The position numbers were made by a program, and so were the translations under genes. A stretch of DNA of 64,000 bases from Acidobacteriota bacterium (lineage in GTDB: Bacteria; Acidobacteriota; Blastocatellia; Pyrinomonadales; Pyrinomonadaceae), in the NCBI GenBank assembly GCA_019639195.1, contig JAHBSI010000001.1:434001-498000 (forward strand), in the 5' to 3' direction. Below the pieces are notes generated by a model. That model was not told the DNA's origin and ran no database searches. It was given only the letters and a program-made list of their open reading frames with translations. Below, piece after piece: positions 8,125-16,612 of the stretch. The number at the start of each line of letters is the position of its first letter. The first letter of the stretch is position 1.

Positions 8125-9408
8125 ATGTTTCGTAAAAGAATGTTTTCCGTCGCTGCGCTGTTCGTTTTAGCGGCGGGACTTACGTTGGCCGTCTCTGCAC
8201 AGACGGCTCCCACAAGCGGCACCGTCTTTATGATGAAGGACGGCAAGAAGGTACCGGTCGAGGAGGCTCTTGTCGAGGCCTATGGCCAGAGCAATGCGAT
8301 GACTCCCGTAAAGACCGATAAAAAGGGCTATTTTAGCTTTGCCGGCCTGATGTGGGGCTACAAATACACGATCGTCGTAAGCGGTCCGGGCATTGGCCCG
8401 GAGATCCAGCCTGGTGTCTCCGGCGGAACGACGCGTATGGAGATCGAAGTTAAACCCGGCGACGGCAAGCATTATACCGAGGCCGAGGTTCGCGATGCCC
8501 TTGAAAAGGCGAAATCCGGCGGTGCGGCAGCAAATCCGCAGAACGAGGAAGAAGCCCGAAAGGCGGCGGCAGAGTACGAAGCCAAGAAGAAAGCTTACGA
8601 AGAAGCCAAGGCCAAGAGCGATGCAAACTTTGCGACCGCTCAGCGACTCGTGAAAGAAGGCGATGCCGCTCTTGACGCGAACAATTACGACCTGGCGATC
8701 GCAAAATACGAAGAAGGCTTCAACTCCGATCCCACGTTTGCGGGAACGGCACCCACATTCCTTGCGAAAAAGGCTGATGCACAACGCCGCCGTGGAATCG
8801 AGGTGTACAACAAGGGCGCAAAAGCCGACAAGACCGTAAAGTACGAAATGTTCGCGACGGCCCGAAAGGATATGGGCGACGCTGCGGAGAATTACAAGAA
8901 GGCATTGGATATGGTCGAGACGGCCTCGGACAAGGACATCACGCCCGAGAACAAGAAGGCCCTGACGACCTTTTCGCTTTTCCAGCTGAAGGAGCTTGTC
9001 CGTATCGCAGGATTGACCGGTCAGGTGGACCCGCGTCTGCCGGTGATCGCGGAAGAGTTCATCCCGAAATATATCGCGTCAGAACCGGATGCAGCTAAGA
9101 AGACCGCAGCTCTCGTGAATATAGCGGATATGGAGCTGGCTTCGGGCGATGTCGAAAAGGCGATCAAGGCCTATCGCGAGGCCCTTGCAGCGGACCCCAA
9201 CAACGTTGATGGTTTGGTCGGTCTCGGACTGAGCCTCGTCAATTCGGGCTTTGGCTCCGGCGATAAAGCTCAGCTTCAGGAGGGTGCGAACTATCTTGGA
9301 CGCTTCGTCTCCTCCGCTCCGGACACACATCGCCTCAAAAAAGACGCCGAAGGGCTTCTTGTTACGCTGAAGGGCGAGAAGATCACGCCTCAGAAAACGA
9401 AGAACTAG
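8125..9408 (+). CDS. Exported TPR protein with carboxypeptidase-regulatory-like domain
   Basis: Exported protein of 427 residues from the ATG at 8125, chosen over a TTG four codons upstream because GGAGG at 8107-8111 would almost touch the TTG. A signal peptide ends at about AVSAQT. Residues about 30-115 form an Ig-like CarboxypepD-regulatory domain (GYFSFAGLMWGYKYTIVVSG). Next comes a charged linker of Ala/Lys/Glu that is probably a coiled coil, then TPR-like helices with two visible units, DAALDANNYDLAIAKYEEGF and GDVEKAIKAYREALAADPNN. Such proteins usually scaffold periplasmic or envelope complexes. The function is unknown. A strong terminator follows the stop codon. Confidence 0.85.
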   Translation: MFRKRMFSVAALFVLAAGLTLAVSAQTAPTSGTVFMMKDGKKVPVEEALVEAYGQSNAMTPVKTDKKGYFSFAGLMWGYKYTIVVSGPGIGPEIQPGVSGGTTRMEIEVKPGDGKHYTEAEVRDALEKAKSGGAAANPQNEEEARKAAAEYEAKKKAYEEAKAKSDANFATAQRLVKEGDAALDANNYDLAIAKYEEGFNSDPTFAGTAPTFLAKKADAQRRRGIEVYNKGAKADKTVKYEMFATARKDMGDAAENYKKALDMVETASDKDITPENKKALTTFSLFQLKELVRIAGLTGQVDPRLPVIAEEFIPKYIASEPDAAKKTAALVNIADMELASGDVEKAIKAYREALAADPNNVDGLVGLGLSLVNSGFGSGDKAQLQEGANYLGRFVSSAPDTHRLKKDAEGLLVTLKGEKITPQKTKN

Positions 9409-9430
9409 ACGCCGTTTACTTTTACCAGTA

Positions 9431-9468
9431 AAAAAGGCTGTCCGGCGAGACCCGGATGGCCTTTTTTC
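9431..9468 (+). terminator. Rho-independent terminator after the TPR protein gene
   Basis: Arms at 9431-9445 and 9452-9467 pair over about 15 positions (two as G-U), with a 6-base loop and a run of six T at the 3' side. It lies 22 bases after the stop at 9408. The A run in the left arm could let it act on both strands. Confidence 0.85.
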
Positions 9469-9555
9469 TCTTTGCCCGCCGACCTTGTCACAAACTGCCG
9501 GCCGCTGGTGTTCTCTTGTTGATAACGCGAAAGGAGAATCTACCAACTAAACAAT

Positions 9556-10566
9556 ATGCGATCAAAGCTAATAGTCTCAGCGGCAGTTCTATCGAGCCTT
9601 CTGGTAATAATCATCGTCTTTGGGAACATTGTCATCGTCGCCCAACAGGACAGCTTAACCGGCACCTGGACGGCCAAAGTACGCACTCCGTCAGAAAAGC
9701 ACCGTACGGACAAGGACGACGACGATGACGAAGGTTTCGGTGACATCACCCGCGACGATAATTCGGGTGAACCGCGGCTGCAGATCAATATCAAACGCGA
9801 GAGGCGAGGCCACAGCTCGTCAAACGGACAGAGCTATAGTTTCTCCGAGCTTTCCGGGCTCACGCGATCTCAAACGCAAAACGGTCCGGTGAGCTTCACG
9901 ATCAGCCGCGAGGCCGGACAGGCAATTTTCACCGGAAGTTTTACGGACGGCCGCGGTTCGGGAACGTTCACGTTCACGCCTGACCGGGCCTTTTTTGACC
10001 GGATGCAGCAGAAGGGTTTTGACTTCTACAAAGAAAAACCCGCCGAGGATAAGGTAGAACGTTCGACCTTTGAGGACCGTGCGTTGACGGCATTCTTCCT
10101 GAATGTGACATCAGCACGCGCCGATGACATTCTCGCCGCAAATTTTGGGAACCTCGACATCGATGATCTTTTCAAGGCGGCGATCTTCAAGATCGACGGC
10201 AAGTTTATGGCCGAGATGAAAGCGACCGGCTTTCCGAACCTTTCGATGGAAGACCTCGTAAAGGCACGCATCTTCAAGATCGATGCCAACTTTGTAAGCC
10301 AGATCAGCCAGATGGGTTTTGACAAAGGCAATTTCGAATCGCTCGTCAAATTCCGCATCTTCAAGGTGACGCCCGAATTCCTTAACGAACTGCGGGCCGC
10401 CGGCCTCGCAAACCTTACGGGAGAGGATGTCGTAAAATGCCGCATCTTCAATATCGATGCGAATTACGTACGCAACGCCCGGGCAAAGGACCCGAACGCC
10501 TCCATCGAAGACATCGTCAAGATGAAGATCGGTATCGGCAAGAACTTTATGCGGGACGAGCTATAA
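9556..10566 (+). CDS. Exported protein with tandem 29-residue repeats
   Basis: I cannot name this 336-residue protein. Residues 1-30 are a signal peptide or anchor (long hydrophobic run, then VAQQ). Residues about 32-140 contain a beta-rich region opening with LTGTWTA and an acidic patch KDDDDDEG, reminiscent of lipocalin-like or secreted stress proteins. Residues about 186-326 consist of roughly five head-to-tail units; the three best are exactly 29 residues long (215-243, 244-272, 273-301), with consensus F-x(6)-G-x-x-N-x(2)-E-D-L-V-K-x-R-I-F-K-I-D. Similar repeats occur, from memory, at the C-termini of acidobacterial BlaR1/M56-type peptidases. Here no peptidase domain is attached. The ribosome site is weak. 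Confidence 0.8.
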   Translation: MRSKLIVSAAVLSSLLVIIIVFGNIVIVAQQDSLTGTWTAKVRTPSEKHRTDKDDDDDEGFGDITRDDNSGEPRLQINIKRERRGHSSSNGQSYSFSELSGLTRSQTQNGPVSFTISREAGQAIFTGSFTDGRGSGTFTFTPDRAFFDRMQQKGFDFYKEKPAEDKVERSTFEDRALTAFFLNVTSARADDILAANFGNLDIDDLFKAAIFKIDGKFMAEMKATGFPNLSMEDLVKARIFKIDANFVSQISQMGFDKGNFESLVKFRIFKVTPEFLNELRAAGLANLTGEDVVKCRIFNIDANYVRNARAKDPNASIEDIVKMKIGIGKNFMRDEL

Positions 10567-10594
10567 AGCTTCGCCGCAAACCGCAAGCGAACAG

Positions 10595-10629
10595 ATAGCT
10601 GATGGCTCCAAATGCCGTCAGCTATTTTT
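10595..10629 (+). terminator. Rho-independent terminator after the 29-residue-repeat gene
   Basis: Arms 10595-10606 and 10614-10625 are complementary over 12 bases (one G-U) around a 7-base loop and lead into five T. The right arm overlaps the stop codon of the convergent DUF6868 gene at 10618-10620. Confidence 0.8.
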
Positions 10630-10884
10630 CGTTTCGCCGCCCGTTCCGATGATGCACAGGGCGACGTAGGGAACGAGGTTGAAGACGAGTACAAGCATCT
10701 TGTAGATCGCCATCGCAAGGTAGTTCACCACGTTGTAGTTCTCTTTCGACATCGCAAACCAAGACGTATGAACACGAAAGATCCAATCGTAGCTGAGGGA
10801 GAAAAGAGCGAACCAGACGATCAGTATCCCGTAATTCAGGAGAGTGCAAATACCAAGAAAGCGGCGTACTTTTTGAAGATCCAT
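10618..10884 (-). CDS. DUF6868-like small membrane protein
   Basis: Inner-membrane protein of 88 residues with two predicted membrane segments (around LLNYGILIVWFALFSLSY and LVLVFNLVPYVALCIIG). The pattern MDLQKVRRFLGICTLLNYG, then SYDWIFRVHTSWF, then YLAMAIYKM matches what I recall of the DUF6868 family, whose function is unknown. The ATG at 10884 is preceded by AAGGAG with ideal spacing; an upstream in-frame start would run into the yceH gene. It follows yceH on the same strand with about 22 bases between them, so co-transcription is likely. Confidence 0.8.
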   Translation of the reverse strand: MDLQKVRRFLGICTLLNYGILIVWFALFSLSYDWIFRVHTSWFAMSKENYNVVNYLAMAIYKMLVLVFNLVPYVALCIIGTGGETKNS

Positions 10885-10906
10885 ATCCTGCTCCTTAAGT
10901 TCAGTA

Positions 10907-11560
10907 TCACTCGAATTGCTTACGAAACTCGGCAAACTCCGCCTTGAGCTCCGCCATTTCAGCCCTCAGTTCCGCCAACTCTTCCTTGAGCGCGGCAATG
11001 CCGTTTGGCGAAGGCGCTGCTAGCGGTGATGCCGCTGTCGTCCCCGGGATCATGTCCTGCGTGACCTCGCCCGACAAGAGATGTGCAAATCGAGCTTCCT
11101 TTCGGCCGGGCAGGCGGTCCAGCTTGGCAACGAGCGGCTCATCACGCCTGACAAGGCGATCCAGAGCCTCCTGAACCTCGCCAAGGCCGTCAAACGTGTG
11201 CATTCGCCCCGTGCGTTCGCGCAGTTCACCGAGCGTCTGCGGGCCGCGAAGCATCAGTACGGCGAGCAATGCCGTCTCATCTGGCTCAAGCGTGTAATAG
11301 CTCGGCAGCATATGCTTGTACTTCGGCACGCGGCTCGTGCTCCCGTAAAAGACATACACAAGATTTCGATCCCGCAGATGCTCGACCGCGGTCGATACAG
11401 TATCTGCGTCGAGCGTCATCACCGGTTCGCGATTGTTCTTTTGATTGCACGCACTCACAAGAGCGTTCAGCGTCAATGGGTAATATTCGGGCGTGGTAAG
11501 CTGTTTTTCGACAAGGGCCCCGACGACCCTCGCTTCTATTTCATTGAGTGTTTCGAACAT
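10907..11560 (-). CDS. YceH/DUF480 family winged-helix protein
   Basis: A 217-residue cytoplasmic protein of the YceH (DUF480) family. The N-terminal half holds the family hallmarks VVGALVEKQLTTPEYYPLT, NALVSACNQKNNREPVM and the following winged-helix segment; the second half repeats a winged helix (LLAVLMLRGPQTLGELRERT). The last 30 residues are a charged heptad coiled coil (LKEELAELRAEMAELKAEF), longer than usual. The family looks like a DNA-binding fold, but its role is poorly known. It is divergent from the exonuclease gene at 11596. Confidence 0.9.
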   Translation of the reverse strand: MFETLNEIEARVVGALVEKQLTTPEYYPLTLNALVSACNQKNNREPVMTLDADTVSTAVEHLRDRNLVYVFYGSTSRVPKYKHMLPSYYTLEPDETALLAVLMLRGPQTLGELRERTGRMHTFDGLGEVQEALDRLVRRDEPLVAKLDRLPGRKEARFAHLLSGEVTQDMIPGTTAASPLAAPSPNGIAALKEELAELRAEMAELKAEFAEFRKQFE

Positions 11561-11595
11561 GTAAATTAAGCATTCCTAATTTACAATCTAACCGG

Positions 11596-12168
11596 ATGGA
11601 AATACTAATCCCGCGAACAGAAGCCGAGGCCGGAGATGCCTTCGCCCGCCTCTCCGGGGCAAGCTGCCTCGGCTGTGACACGGAGACATCGGGGCTGAAT
11701 GCACGCAGCGGGAAACTGTTTTCAATACAATTCTCGGACGGTGATCTTGCCGTTCTCGTCCCACTTAGCGAAGGCGTGAAACTCGGCCAACTCGCAAAAC
11801 TTTTATCAGAGCCGCGCATCACGAAAATATTCCATAACGCGAGATTCGATCTCGACTTTTTGAATGCCGCAAGCATTCCGACCGTGAACGTCTTCGATAC
11901 GATGATCGCGGAAAAGATCCTTACTCGCGGAGCTCACCAGTCAGCATCGCTCGCCGACACGCTCTATCGATATTTCGCGGTCGATCTCGATAAATCACAG
12001 AGAAAGAATTTCAATTCGCGTTGGGACGGCGTTTGGACACAGGAGCTTGTCGATTATGCCCTTGCCGATGTTTGCCACCTGCCGCGCCTGAGGAAAGAGC
12101 AGCTGAATTGGCTCGAAAAGCTTGGATTACTCGACGAGTATCGGCAGAAGATGTCTGAGATCGCCTGA
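11596..12168 (+). CDS. Stand-alone DEDDy 3'-5' exonuclease (RNase D-like)
   Basis: A 190-residue nuclease made only of the exonuclease domain. ExoI is GCDTETSGL (Asp and Glu), ExoII is HNARFDLDFL, and ExoIII is YALADV, giving the Y-x3-D form of the DEDDy class shared by RNase D and the proofreading domain of DNA polymerase I. The HRDC domains that follow in RNase D and the polymerase domain of Pol I are absent. It may therefore be an RNA-trimming or small-substrate exonuclease. The ATG at 11596 starts MEILIPRTEAEA; an upstream in-frame start would reach back into the divergent yceH promoter. Confidence 0.88.
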   Translation: MEILIPRTEAEAGDAFARLSGASCLGCDTETSGLNARSGKLFSIQFSDGDLAVLVPLSEGVKLGQLAKLLSEPRITKIFHNARFDLDFLNAASIPTVNVFDTMIAEKILTRGAHQSASLADTLYRYFAVDLDKSQRKNFNSRWDGVWTQELVDYALADVCHLPRLRKEQLNWLEKLGLLDEYRQKMSEIA

Positions 12169-12189
12169 TCCTTTTCGGCTATCAAGGCA

Positions 12190-13464
12190 ATGAGAACGTC
12201 TAACTTTGTTATGAAGTTTGACAGCATTCGCAAATGCAGAATGGTTTTGGCGATGTTCTTTATCGGCGCGTTGTTTCAGGCGACGTACGCTCAGAGGCAG
12301 AGTTTTTTCGTTCTTCCGCACGACACAGACCCCGAGATCACGACCAATTTGCAAGGCCATTACGTGTCGATCGACCGTAGCGTTCCGCCGAAGAACCAGC
12401 TTTTTGTCTTTTTCCCGGGCACGCACGGCATTGCCGCGAACTATGAAGTGCTGAACAACGTCGTCGCCGAGATGGGTTTTCACGCGATAAATCTGACCTA
12501 TCCGAACGACGAAACCGTGAACGGGCTTTGCGGGGGAACGAACACCGATCTCGACTGTTACGCTAATGTTCGGCTCGAGATCTTGGACGGCACCGACCGC
12601 ACACCGCTCGTGAACGTCAACCGGGCGAATTCCGCCGAGAACCGGCTCATCAAGCTGCTCATCTATCTCCGCAATCAATACCCGAGCGATAATTGGGGGC
12701 AGTTCCTGATAGACGACTCGACGCTCGACTGGTCGAAGATAATTGTTTCGGGACATTCGCAGGGCGGCGGACACGCGGGCATTCTCGGGCGCTATCACCC
12801 GGTCGTTCGCGTCGTGATGTTCGCGGCGATGGACTATAACGGCAGGGTCAGAAGCCCCGCTAACTGGATCGCTCACCCCGAATTGACGCCGAATGCATCC
12901 ACGCCCGACAAATTTTGGGGCTTCTCTCATATGCGTGATGAAGCGATCAATTTCAACCTGCTTACGAGTACGATCTGGCCCGCCTACGGAATGCCGCCAT
13001 TCGGAGACGTCGTGAATGTTGACGGAATCAGTCCACCATACAGCAACACGCACTCGCTGACGAGCAACCTCGACGGATGCCCGAGTTTCCACGGCTGCAT
13101 CGCGGTCGATTCCGGACTCGTTTATGAGAACGGCGTCCCGGTCTATAAACCGGTTTGGCAATATCTTCTGTCGAATACGGTTTCGCCGTTGAGCTTGAGC
13201 GCGATACAGTTCCTGCGCGCGACGCAGCCCGTCGGGCGGCCGCCTGTCGGGATCTCGACGAAATACTACCGGATCCTGCTTCAAGGGAACGGATTCGACG
13301 CCGGTTCTCGCGTACTTGTGAACGGAGCAGAGACTGAGACCGAATTTATCAGTTCCAGTCAACTGCGAGCCGTTTTGCCTGCCGGAAAGGTCGGACGCGT
13401 CGGTGGCTCGACCGTACAGGTTCGTTCGCAAGCCGGGCTAGTTTCAAACAGTGTTGCCTTTTAG
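12190..13464 (+). CDS. Secreted alpha/beta-hydrolase with C-terminal IPT/TIG-like domain
   Basis: Exported hydrolase of 424 residues. The signal peptide ends at about TYAQ (residue 35); ATGs at 12211 and 12241 are alternative starts. The nucleophile elbow is SGHSQGGGHAG with Ser190, preceded by an oxyanion-type loop FFPGTHG. The Asp/His partners are probably in the segments after MFAAMDY and near HSLTS. The C-terminal 85 residues (ATQPVGRPPV to the end) resemble a small IPT/TIG beta-sandwich with the GNGFDAGSRVLVNG pattern, common in secreted acidobacterial proteins. The substrate is unknown; esterase or depolymerase activity is possible. Confidence 0.82.
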   Translation: MRTSNFVMKFDSIRKCRMVLAMFFIGALFQATYAQRQSFFVLPHDTDPEITTNLQGHYVSIDRSVPPKNQLFVFFPGTHGIAANYEVLNNVVAEMGFHAINLTYPNDETVNGLCGGTNTDLDCYANVRLEILDGTDRTPLVNVNRANSAENRLIKLLIYLRNQYPSDNWGQFLIDDSTLDWSKIIVSGHSQGGGHAGILGRYHPVVRVVMFAAMDYNGRVRSPANWIAHPELTPNASTPDKFWGFSHMRDEAINFNLLTSTIWPAYGMPPFGDVVNVDGISPPYSNTHSLTSNLDGCPSFHGCIAVDSGLVYENGVPVYKPVWQYLLSNTVSPLSLSAIQFLRATQPVGRPPVGISTKYYRILLQGNGFDAGSRVLVNGAETETEFISSSQLRAVLPAGKVGRVGGSTVQVRSQAGLVSNSVAF

Positions 13465-13496
13465 CGGTCTCGGCAGGCGTTGTCGTCCGTTCATAC

Positions 13497-13961
13497 TTAC
13501 CAGCGGTGATACGCCGGATGCCCTTCCTTTACGGCGACAAAGGTCCCGCGGCAAGTGGCGCACTCCTTGTTATTGGCGGTCAATTCGGCTTCGATCGTTG
13601 CCCGATCCTCGCTTGACTCAACCACACGCGCACGCAGATAGATCGTCGCGTCAAAAGGCGTCGGCCGCAGCAGTTTTACGTGAAAATCGGCGGTAACGGT
13701 GCAGTCCGGCCGCTCCTTGCCGTCGCGCTTCATCATAAAATACGCGGCGGTCCAGTTTGAGTGGCAGTCAAGAAGGGCGCCAATGATCCCGCCATTCAAC
13801 ATACCCGGAAACGCCTGATGCTCGGGCCTTGCGTGAAATTCCGCGACGAGCTCATCGCCTTCCGGGAAGCTGTTGATCCGCAGGCCCTTTTCGTTTGCCG
13901 GGCCGCAGCCGAAACAGATGCTGTTTGGTGAAAATTCCTGCTGAACTGAGAGATCGGGCAT
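13497..13961 (-). CDS. PaaI-like hotdog thioesterase
   Basis: A 154-residue hotdog-fold protein. The ATG at 13961 overlaps the stop of the upstream gene as TAATG, so the two are probably translationally coupled. The N-terminus CFGCGPANEKGLRI and the segment GMLNGGIIGALLDCHSNWTA are typical of PaaI-type acyl-CoA thioesterases, in which the Asn-Gly-Gly turn and the acidic residue on the central helix act in catalysis. The last third contains CATCRGTFVAVK. It probably hydrolyses an acyl-CoA thioester in the cytoplasm; the acyl group cannot be told from sequence. Confidence 0.88.
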   Translation of the reverse strand: MPDLSVQQEFSPNSICFGCGPANEKGLRINSFPEGDELVAEFHARPEHQAFPGMLNGGIIGALLDCHSNWTAAYFMMKRDGKERPDCTVTADFHVKLLRPTPFDATIYLRARVVESSEDRATIEAELTANNKECATCRGTFVAVKEGHPAYHRW

Positions 13962-14587
13962 TATTTTTTGTTGAACAGGTCCGGGGTCACTTTCTCTTCG
14001 AACCAATCTGTCAAACCTTCGATGAATTCGATATGGATCGGCCTTCCGCGCCAGGCCTTATAGACGAAAACAAAAAGCATTATCGTCGTAACGAGCATAA
14101 AAATGCCGTTTGCCGGCCGCGCCATATTTGCGACCTGCCCGACAATGCCAAGCAGCGACGAGACCAATAGGATGCCCAGATGTGCCGCGACGCCCTGTGC
14201 AGCGTGGAAACGTGATTTTGCCTCGCTTTTTGGCAAAAGGATCAGCAAAATGATGCCGGCGACAAGGCCAAAATACCACGGCACGTACGGCACGGCCGTT
14301 ACGATATTCTCAGGCAAGCCGACCTTATCAACACGGCGCTTCCTCGTATCCTCGACAGCGGCCGGAGCGGCTGCCGCATAGAACGCAGGCGCATACGCTC
14401 CCTGAGGTGCTTGATATGCTCCGAAGTCCCCCGCGGCGAATTCTCGCGTCTCCTGCTCGTAATTTGCCGAGTTCGCGAAAGGCCGCGTCGCTCCGCCAGC
14501 CTCTGCGGTCTCTTGCGCGGCGGCAGCGGCCTTCGCCTTCTCTGGAAAGTCCGGATCCAGTTGATTTGTGTCGTACTTTGACGGCAT
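13961..14587 (-). CDS. DUF4870-like membrane protein with Ala/Pro-rich N-terminus
   Basis: A 208-residue integral membrane protein. Residues 1 to about 95 are soluble and low-complexity (Ala, Pro, Tyr rich). Three hydrophobic segments follow: VPWYFGLVAGIILLILL, HLGILLVSSLLGIVGQV and GIFMLVTTIMLFVFVYKAW. The arrangement, including KSRFHAAQGVAAH before the second helix, resembles the DUF4870 family, whose function is unknown. The stop codon overlaps the thioesterase start by one base. It lies 73 bases downstream of aspS on the same strand. Confidence 0.75.
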   Translation of the reverse strand: MPSKYDTNQLDPDFPEKAKAAAAAQETAEAGGATRPFANSANYEQETREFAAGDFGAYQAPQGAYAPAFYAAAAPAAVEDTRKRRVDKVGLPENIVTAVPYVPWYFGLVAGIILLILLPKSEAKSRFHAAQGVAAHLGILLVSSLLGIVGQVANMARPANGIFMLVTTIMLFVFVYKAWRGRPIHIEFIEGLTDWFEEKVTPDLFNKK

Positions 14588-14660
14588 TACAACGAAACTA
14601 AACGATATTCTGACCGATAATGTTCGAAATTTCTAGCTTTGGAGCGATTGATCGCGCCCA

Positions 14661-16472
14661 TCAGTCGTCGATCTCGATACCCAATTCCTTCAGCTGCGAA
14701 TCATCGACCTCGCCGGGCGAATCCATCATCAGGTCCTGCGCCGAAGCGGTTTTCGGGAACGCCATCACGTCACGAATATTCTCCGTACCGCAAAGGATCA
14801 TGCACGTGCGCTCTATCCCGGCCGCGAATCCGCCGTGCGGAGGCGTTCCGAATTCGAGTGCATCAAGGAAAAAGCCAAAGCGTTCCCTCGCCTTTTCCAC
14901 CGTCATACCGAGAGCCTTGAAATTCAGGTCCTGGATCTCTTTCTGATGGATACGTATCGAGCCGCCCGCGCATTCGTAGCCGTTGATCACCGCATCATAC
15001 GCTTTTGCACGCACCTTACCGAGCAGATGATGCTGTGACGGGTCGTTCACTGCCGTCTTGAAAAGCTCAACGTCCTCGTCCATCGGCGACGTAAAAGGAT
15101 GATGAGCGGCAACATACGTGTCGCTCTCTTCGTCGTACTCAAACATCGGAAATTCCGTAACAATGAGCGGCTTGTACGCCGAGCGGTCGATCAGATCCTC
15201 ACGCCGCCCGACCTCAAGCCTCAATGCACCGAGCGATGCCGCCACCACCGACTTGCGGCCTGCAACGATCAGTACCGCGTCGCCGTTCTCTGCTCCGGCA
15301 TCGGCCGCAAGAGCGGCAACCTTTTCTTCACCTAAAACCTTCGCAAGTGATGACGTAGTCGCGCCGTCAGCCGCGATCTTTATCCATGCAAGAGCACCGG
15401 CACCATAGCGTTTTACATACTCCTGAAGCTCATCCGTCTGCTTGCGGGAGTAATCGCCGCGGCCTTTTACGACGATGCACTTGACCTCGCCGCCTTTATC
15501 GAGCGTGTCGCGGAATGGCGCAAAATCCGTGTCGCCTAAGGCCGCCGAAAGGTCTTTGAGCTCCATCCCGAACCGAAGATCGGGCTTATCCGAGCCAAAA
15601 CGACGCATCGCTTCGGCGTACGTCATTCGCGGCCATTCGGTCGGGAATTCGACGCCGATGAGCTTCATCACATGGTTGAACATCCCTTCCATCTCGCGAT
15701 AGACCTGCTCGCGATTGACGAAAGACATCTCCATATCGAGCTGCGTGAATTCGGGCTGTCGGTCGGCACGCAGGTCTTCGTCGCGGAAGCACCTCGCGAT
15801 CTGAAAATACTTGTCAAAACCCGAGATCATCGTGATCTGCTTCAGTATCTGCGGGCTCTGCGGCAGGGCGAAGAATTTGCCCGTGTGTATCCGCGAAGGC
15901 ACGATAAAATCCCTTGCGCCCTCGGGCGTTGATTTGAGCAGGATCGGCGTTTCGATCTCGATGAATCCGCGCCCGTCAAAATACTGCCGAATCGCGGCAA
16001 CGGCCTTCGCACGCATTCGGATATTGTGCTGCAGCTGCGGCCTTCGCAGATCGAGATAGCGATATTTCAGCCGCAGATCTTCGGACGCAAGGTTCTGCGA
16101 ACCCGCCTTTTCAAGCTCAAAAGGAGGCACTTTCGCGGTGTTGAAGATCAAAAGCTCGGTCGCGTGAACCTCGATATCGCCCGTCGCTAGTTTTGCGTTG
16201 TGTGTGCCTTCGCGTTCGACGACCGCACCCTTGATCCCGAGAACGAATTCGCCGCGAATGTCCTTCGCCTTTGAATGTGCCTCGGGCGAGGTCTCCTCAT
16301 TCAGGACGACCTGCGTAACGCCTTCCCGGTCGCGAAGATCGATGAACGTCAGCGGCCCGAAGTCGCGTTTCTTAGCGACCCAGCCCATCAGAACAACGTA
16401 ATTCCCGACGTGTTCCGTCCGCAATTCACCGCACGTGTGCGTCCTTTCCAAATTTCCTAAAACGTCCAGCAT
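14661..16472 (-). CDS. aspS: Aspartyl-tRNA synthetase
   Basis: AspRS (603 residues) charges tRNA(Asp). The N-terminal OB-fold contains GWVAKKRDFGPLTFIDLRDREG. Class II motif 2 is FQIARCFRDEDLRADRQPEF, and motif 3 is GGFAAGIERTCMIL followed by NIRDVMAFPKT. The bacterial GAD insertion lies between them. The anticodon-domain residue that is Leu or His in the best-studied bacterial enzymes is Phe here (KKRDFG), so I cannot say whether the enzyme is Asp-specific or also makes Asp-tRNA(Asn). A terminator just upstream separates it from cdsA, so it should have its own promoter in the 40 bases before the ATG or overlapping the hairpin. Confidence 0.97.
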   Translation of the reverse strand: MLDVLGNLERTHTCGELRTEHVGNYVVLMGWVAKKRDFGPLTFIDLRDREGVTQVVLNEETSPEAHSKAKDIRGEFVLGIKGAVVEREGTHNAKLATGDIEVHATELLIFNTAKVPPFELEKAGSQNLASEDLRLKYRYLDLRRPQLQHNIRMRAKAVAAIRQYFDGRGFIEIETPILLKSTPEGARDFIVPSRIHTGKFFALPQSPQILKQITMISGFDKYFQIARCFRDEDLRADRQPEFTQLDMEMSFVNREQVYREMEGMFNHVMKLIGVEFPTEWPRMTYAEAMRRFGSDKPDLRFGMELKDLSAALGDTDFAPFRDTLDKGGEVKCIVVKGRGDYSRKQTDELQEYVKRYGAGALAWIKIAADGATTSSLAKVLGEEKVAALAADAGAENGDAVLIVAGRKSVVAASLGALRLEVGRREDLIDRSAYKPLIVTEFPMFEYDEESDTYVAAHHPFTSPMDEDVELFKTAVNDPSQHHLLGKVRAKAYDAVINGYECAGGSIRIHQKEIQDLNFKALGMTVEKARERFGFFLDALEFGTPPHGGFAAGIERTCMILCGTENIRDVMAFPKTASAQDLMMDSPGEVDDSQLKELGIEIDD

Positions 16473-16512
16473 AAAGATCGGTCAGCCATTTCTCTGCCGT
16501 GCCCTTCACGGC

Positions 16513-16550
16513 AAAAACAAAAGCCCTTCGAGTTTATGACAACGAAGGGC
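16513..16550 (-). terminator. Rho-independent terminator between cdsA and aspS
   Basis: On the minus strand an 8-base stem (arms at 16543-16550 and 16523-16530, GCCCTTCG against its complement) with a 12-base loop is followed by a T-rich run, TTTTGTTTTT, at 16522-16513. It closes the pyrE-to-cdsA operon 40 bases before aspS. Confidence 0.8.
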
Positions 16551-16612
16551 CGCGACGCGAGATAAGTTCCGCATCGGGCCTTACGTATTATTGTCATTCG
16601 ATCGAACGGCCT

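Noticed and set aside
12127..13431. A 434-codon open frame on the minus strand across the secreted hydrolase gene
   Set aside because: It is antisense to a gene with a signal peptide and nucleophile motif; its own translation is Arg/Val/Asp-rich without any recognisable domain, as expected of a shadow frame in GC-rich DNA.
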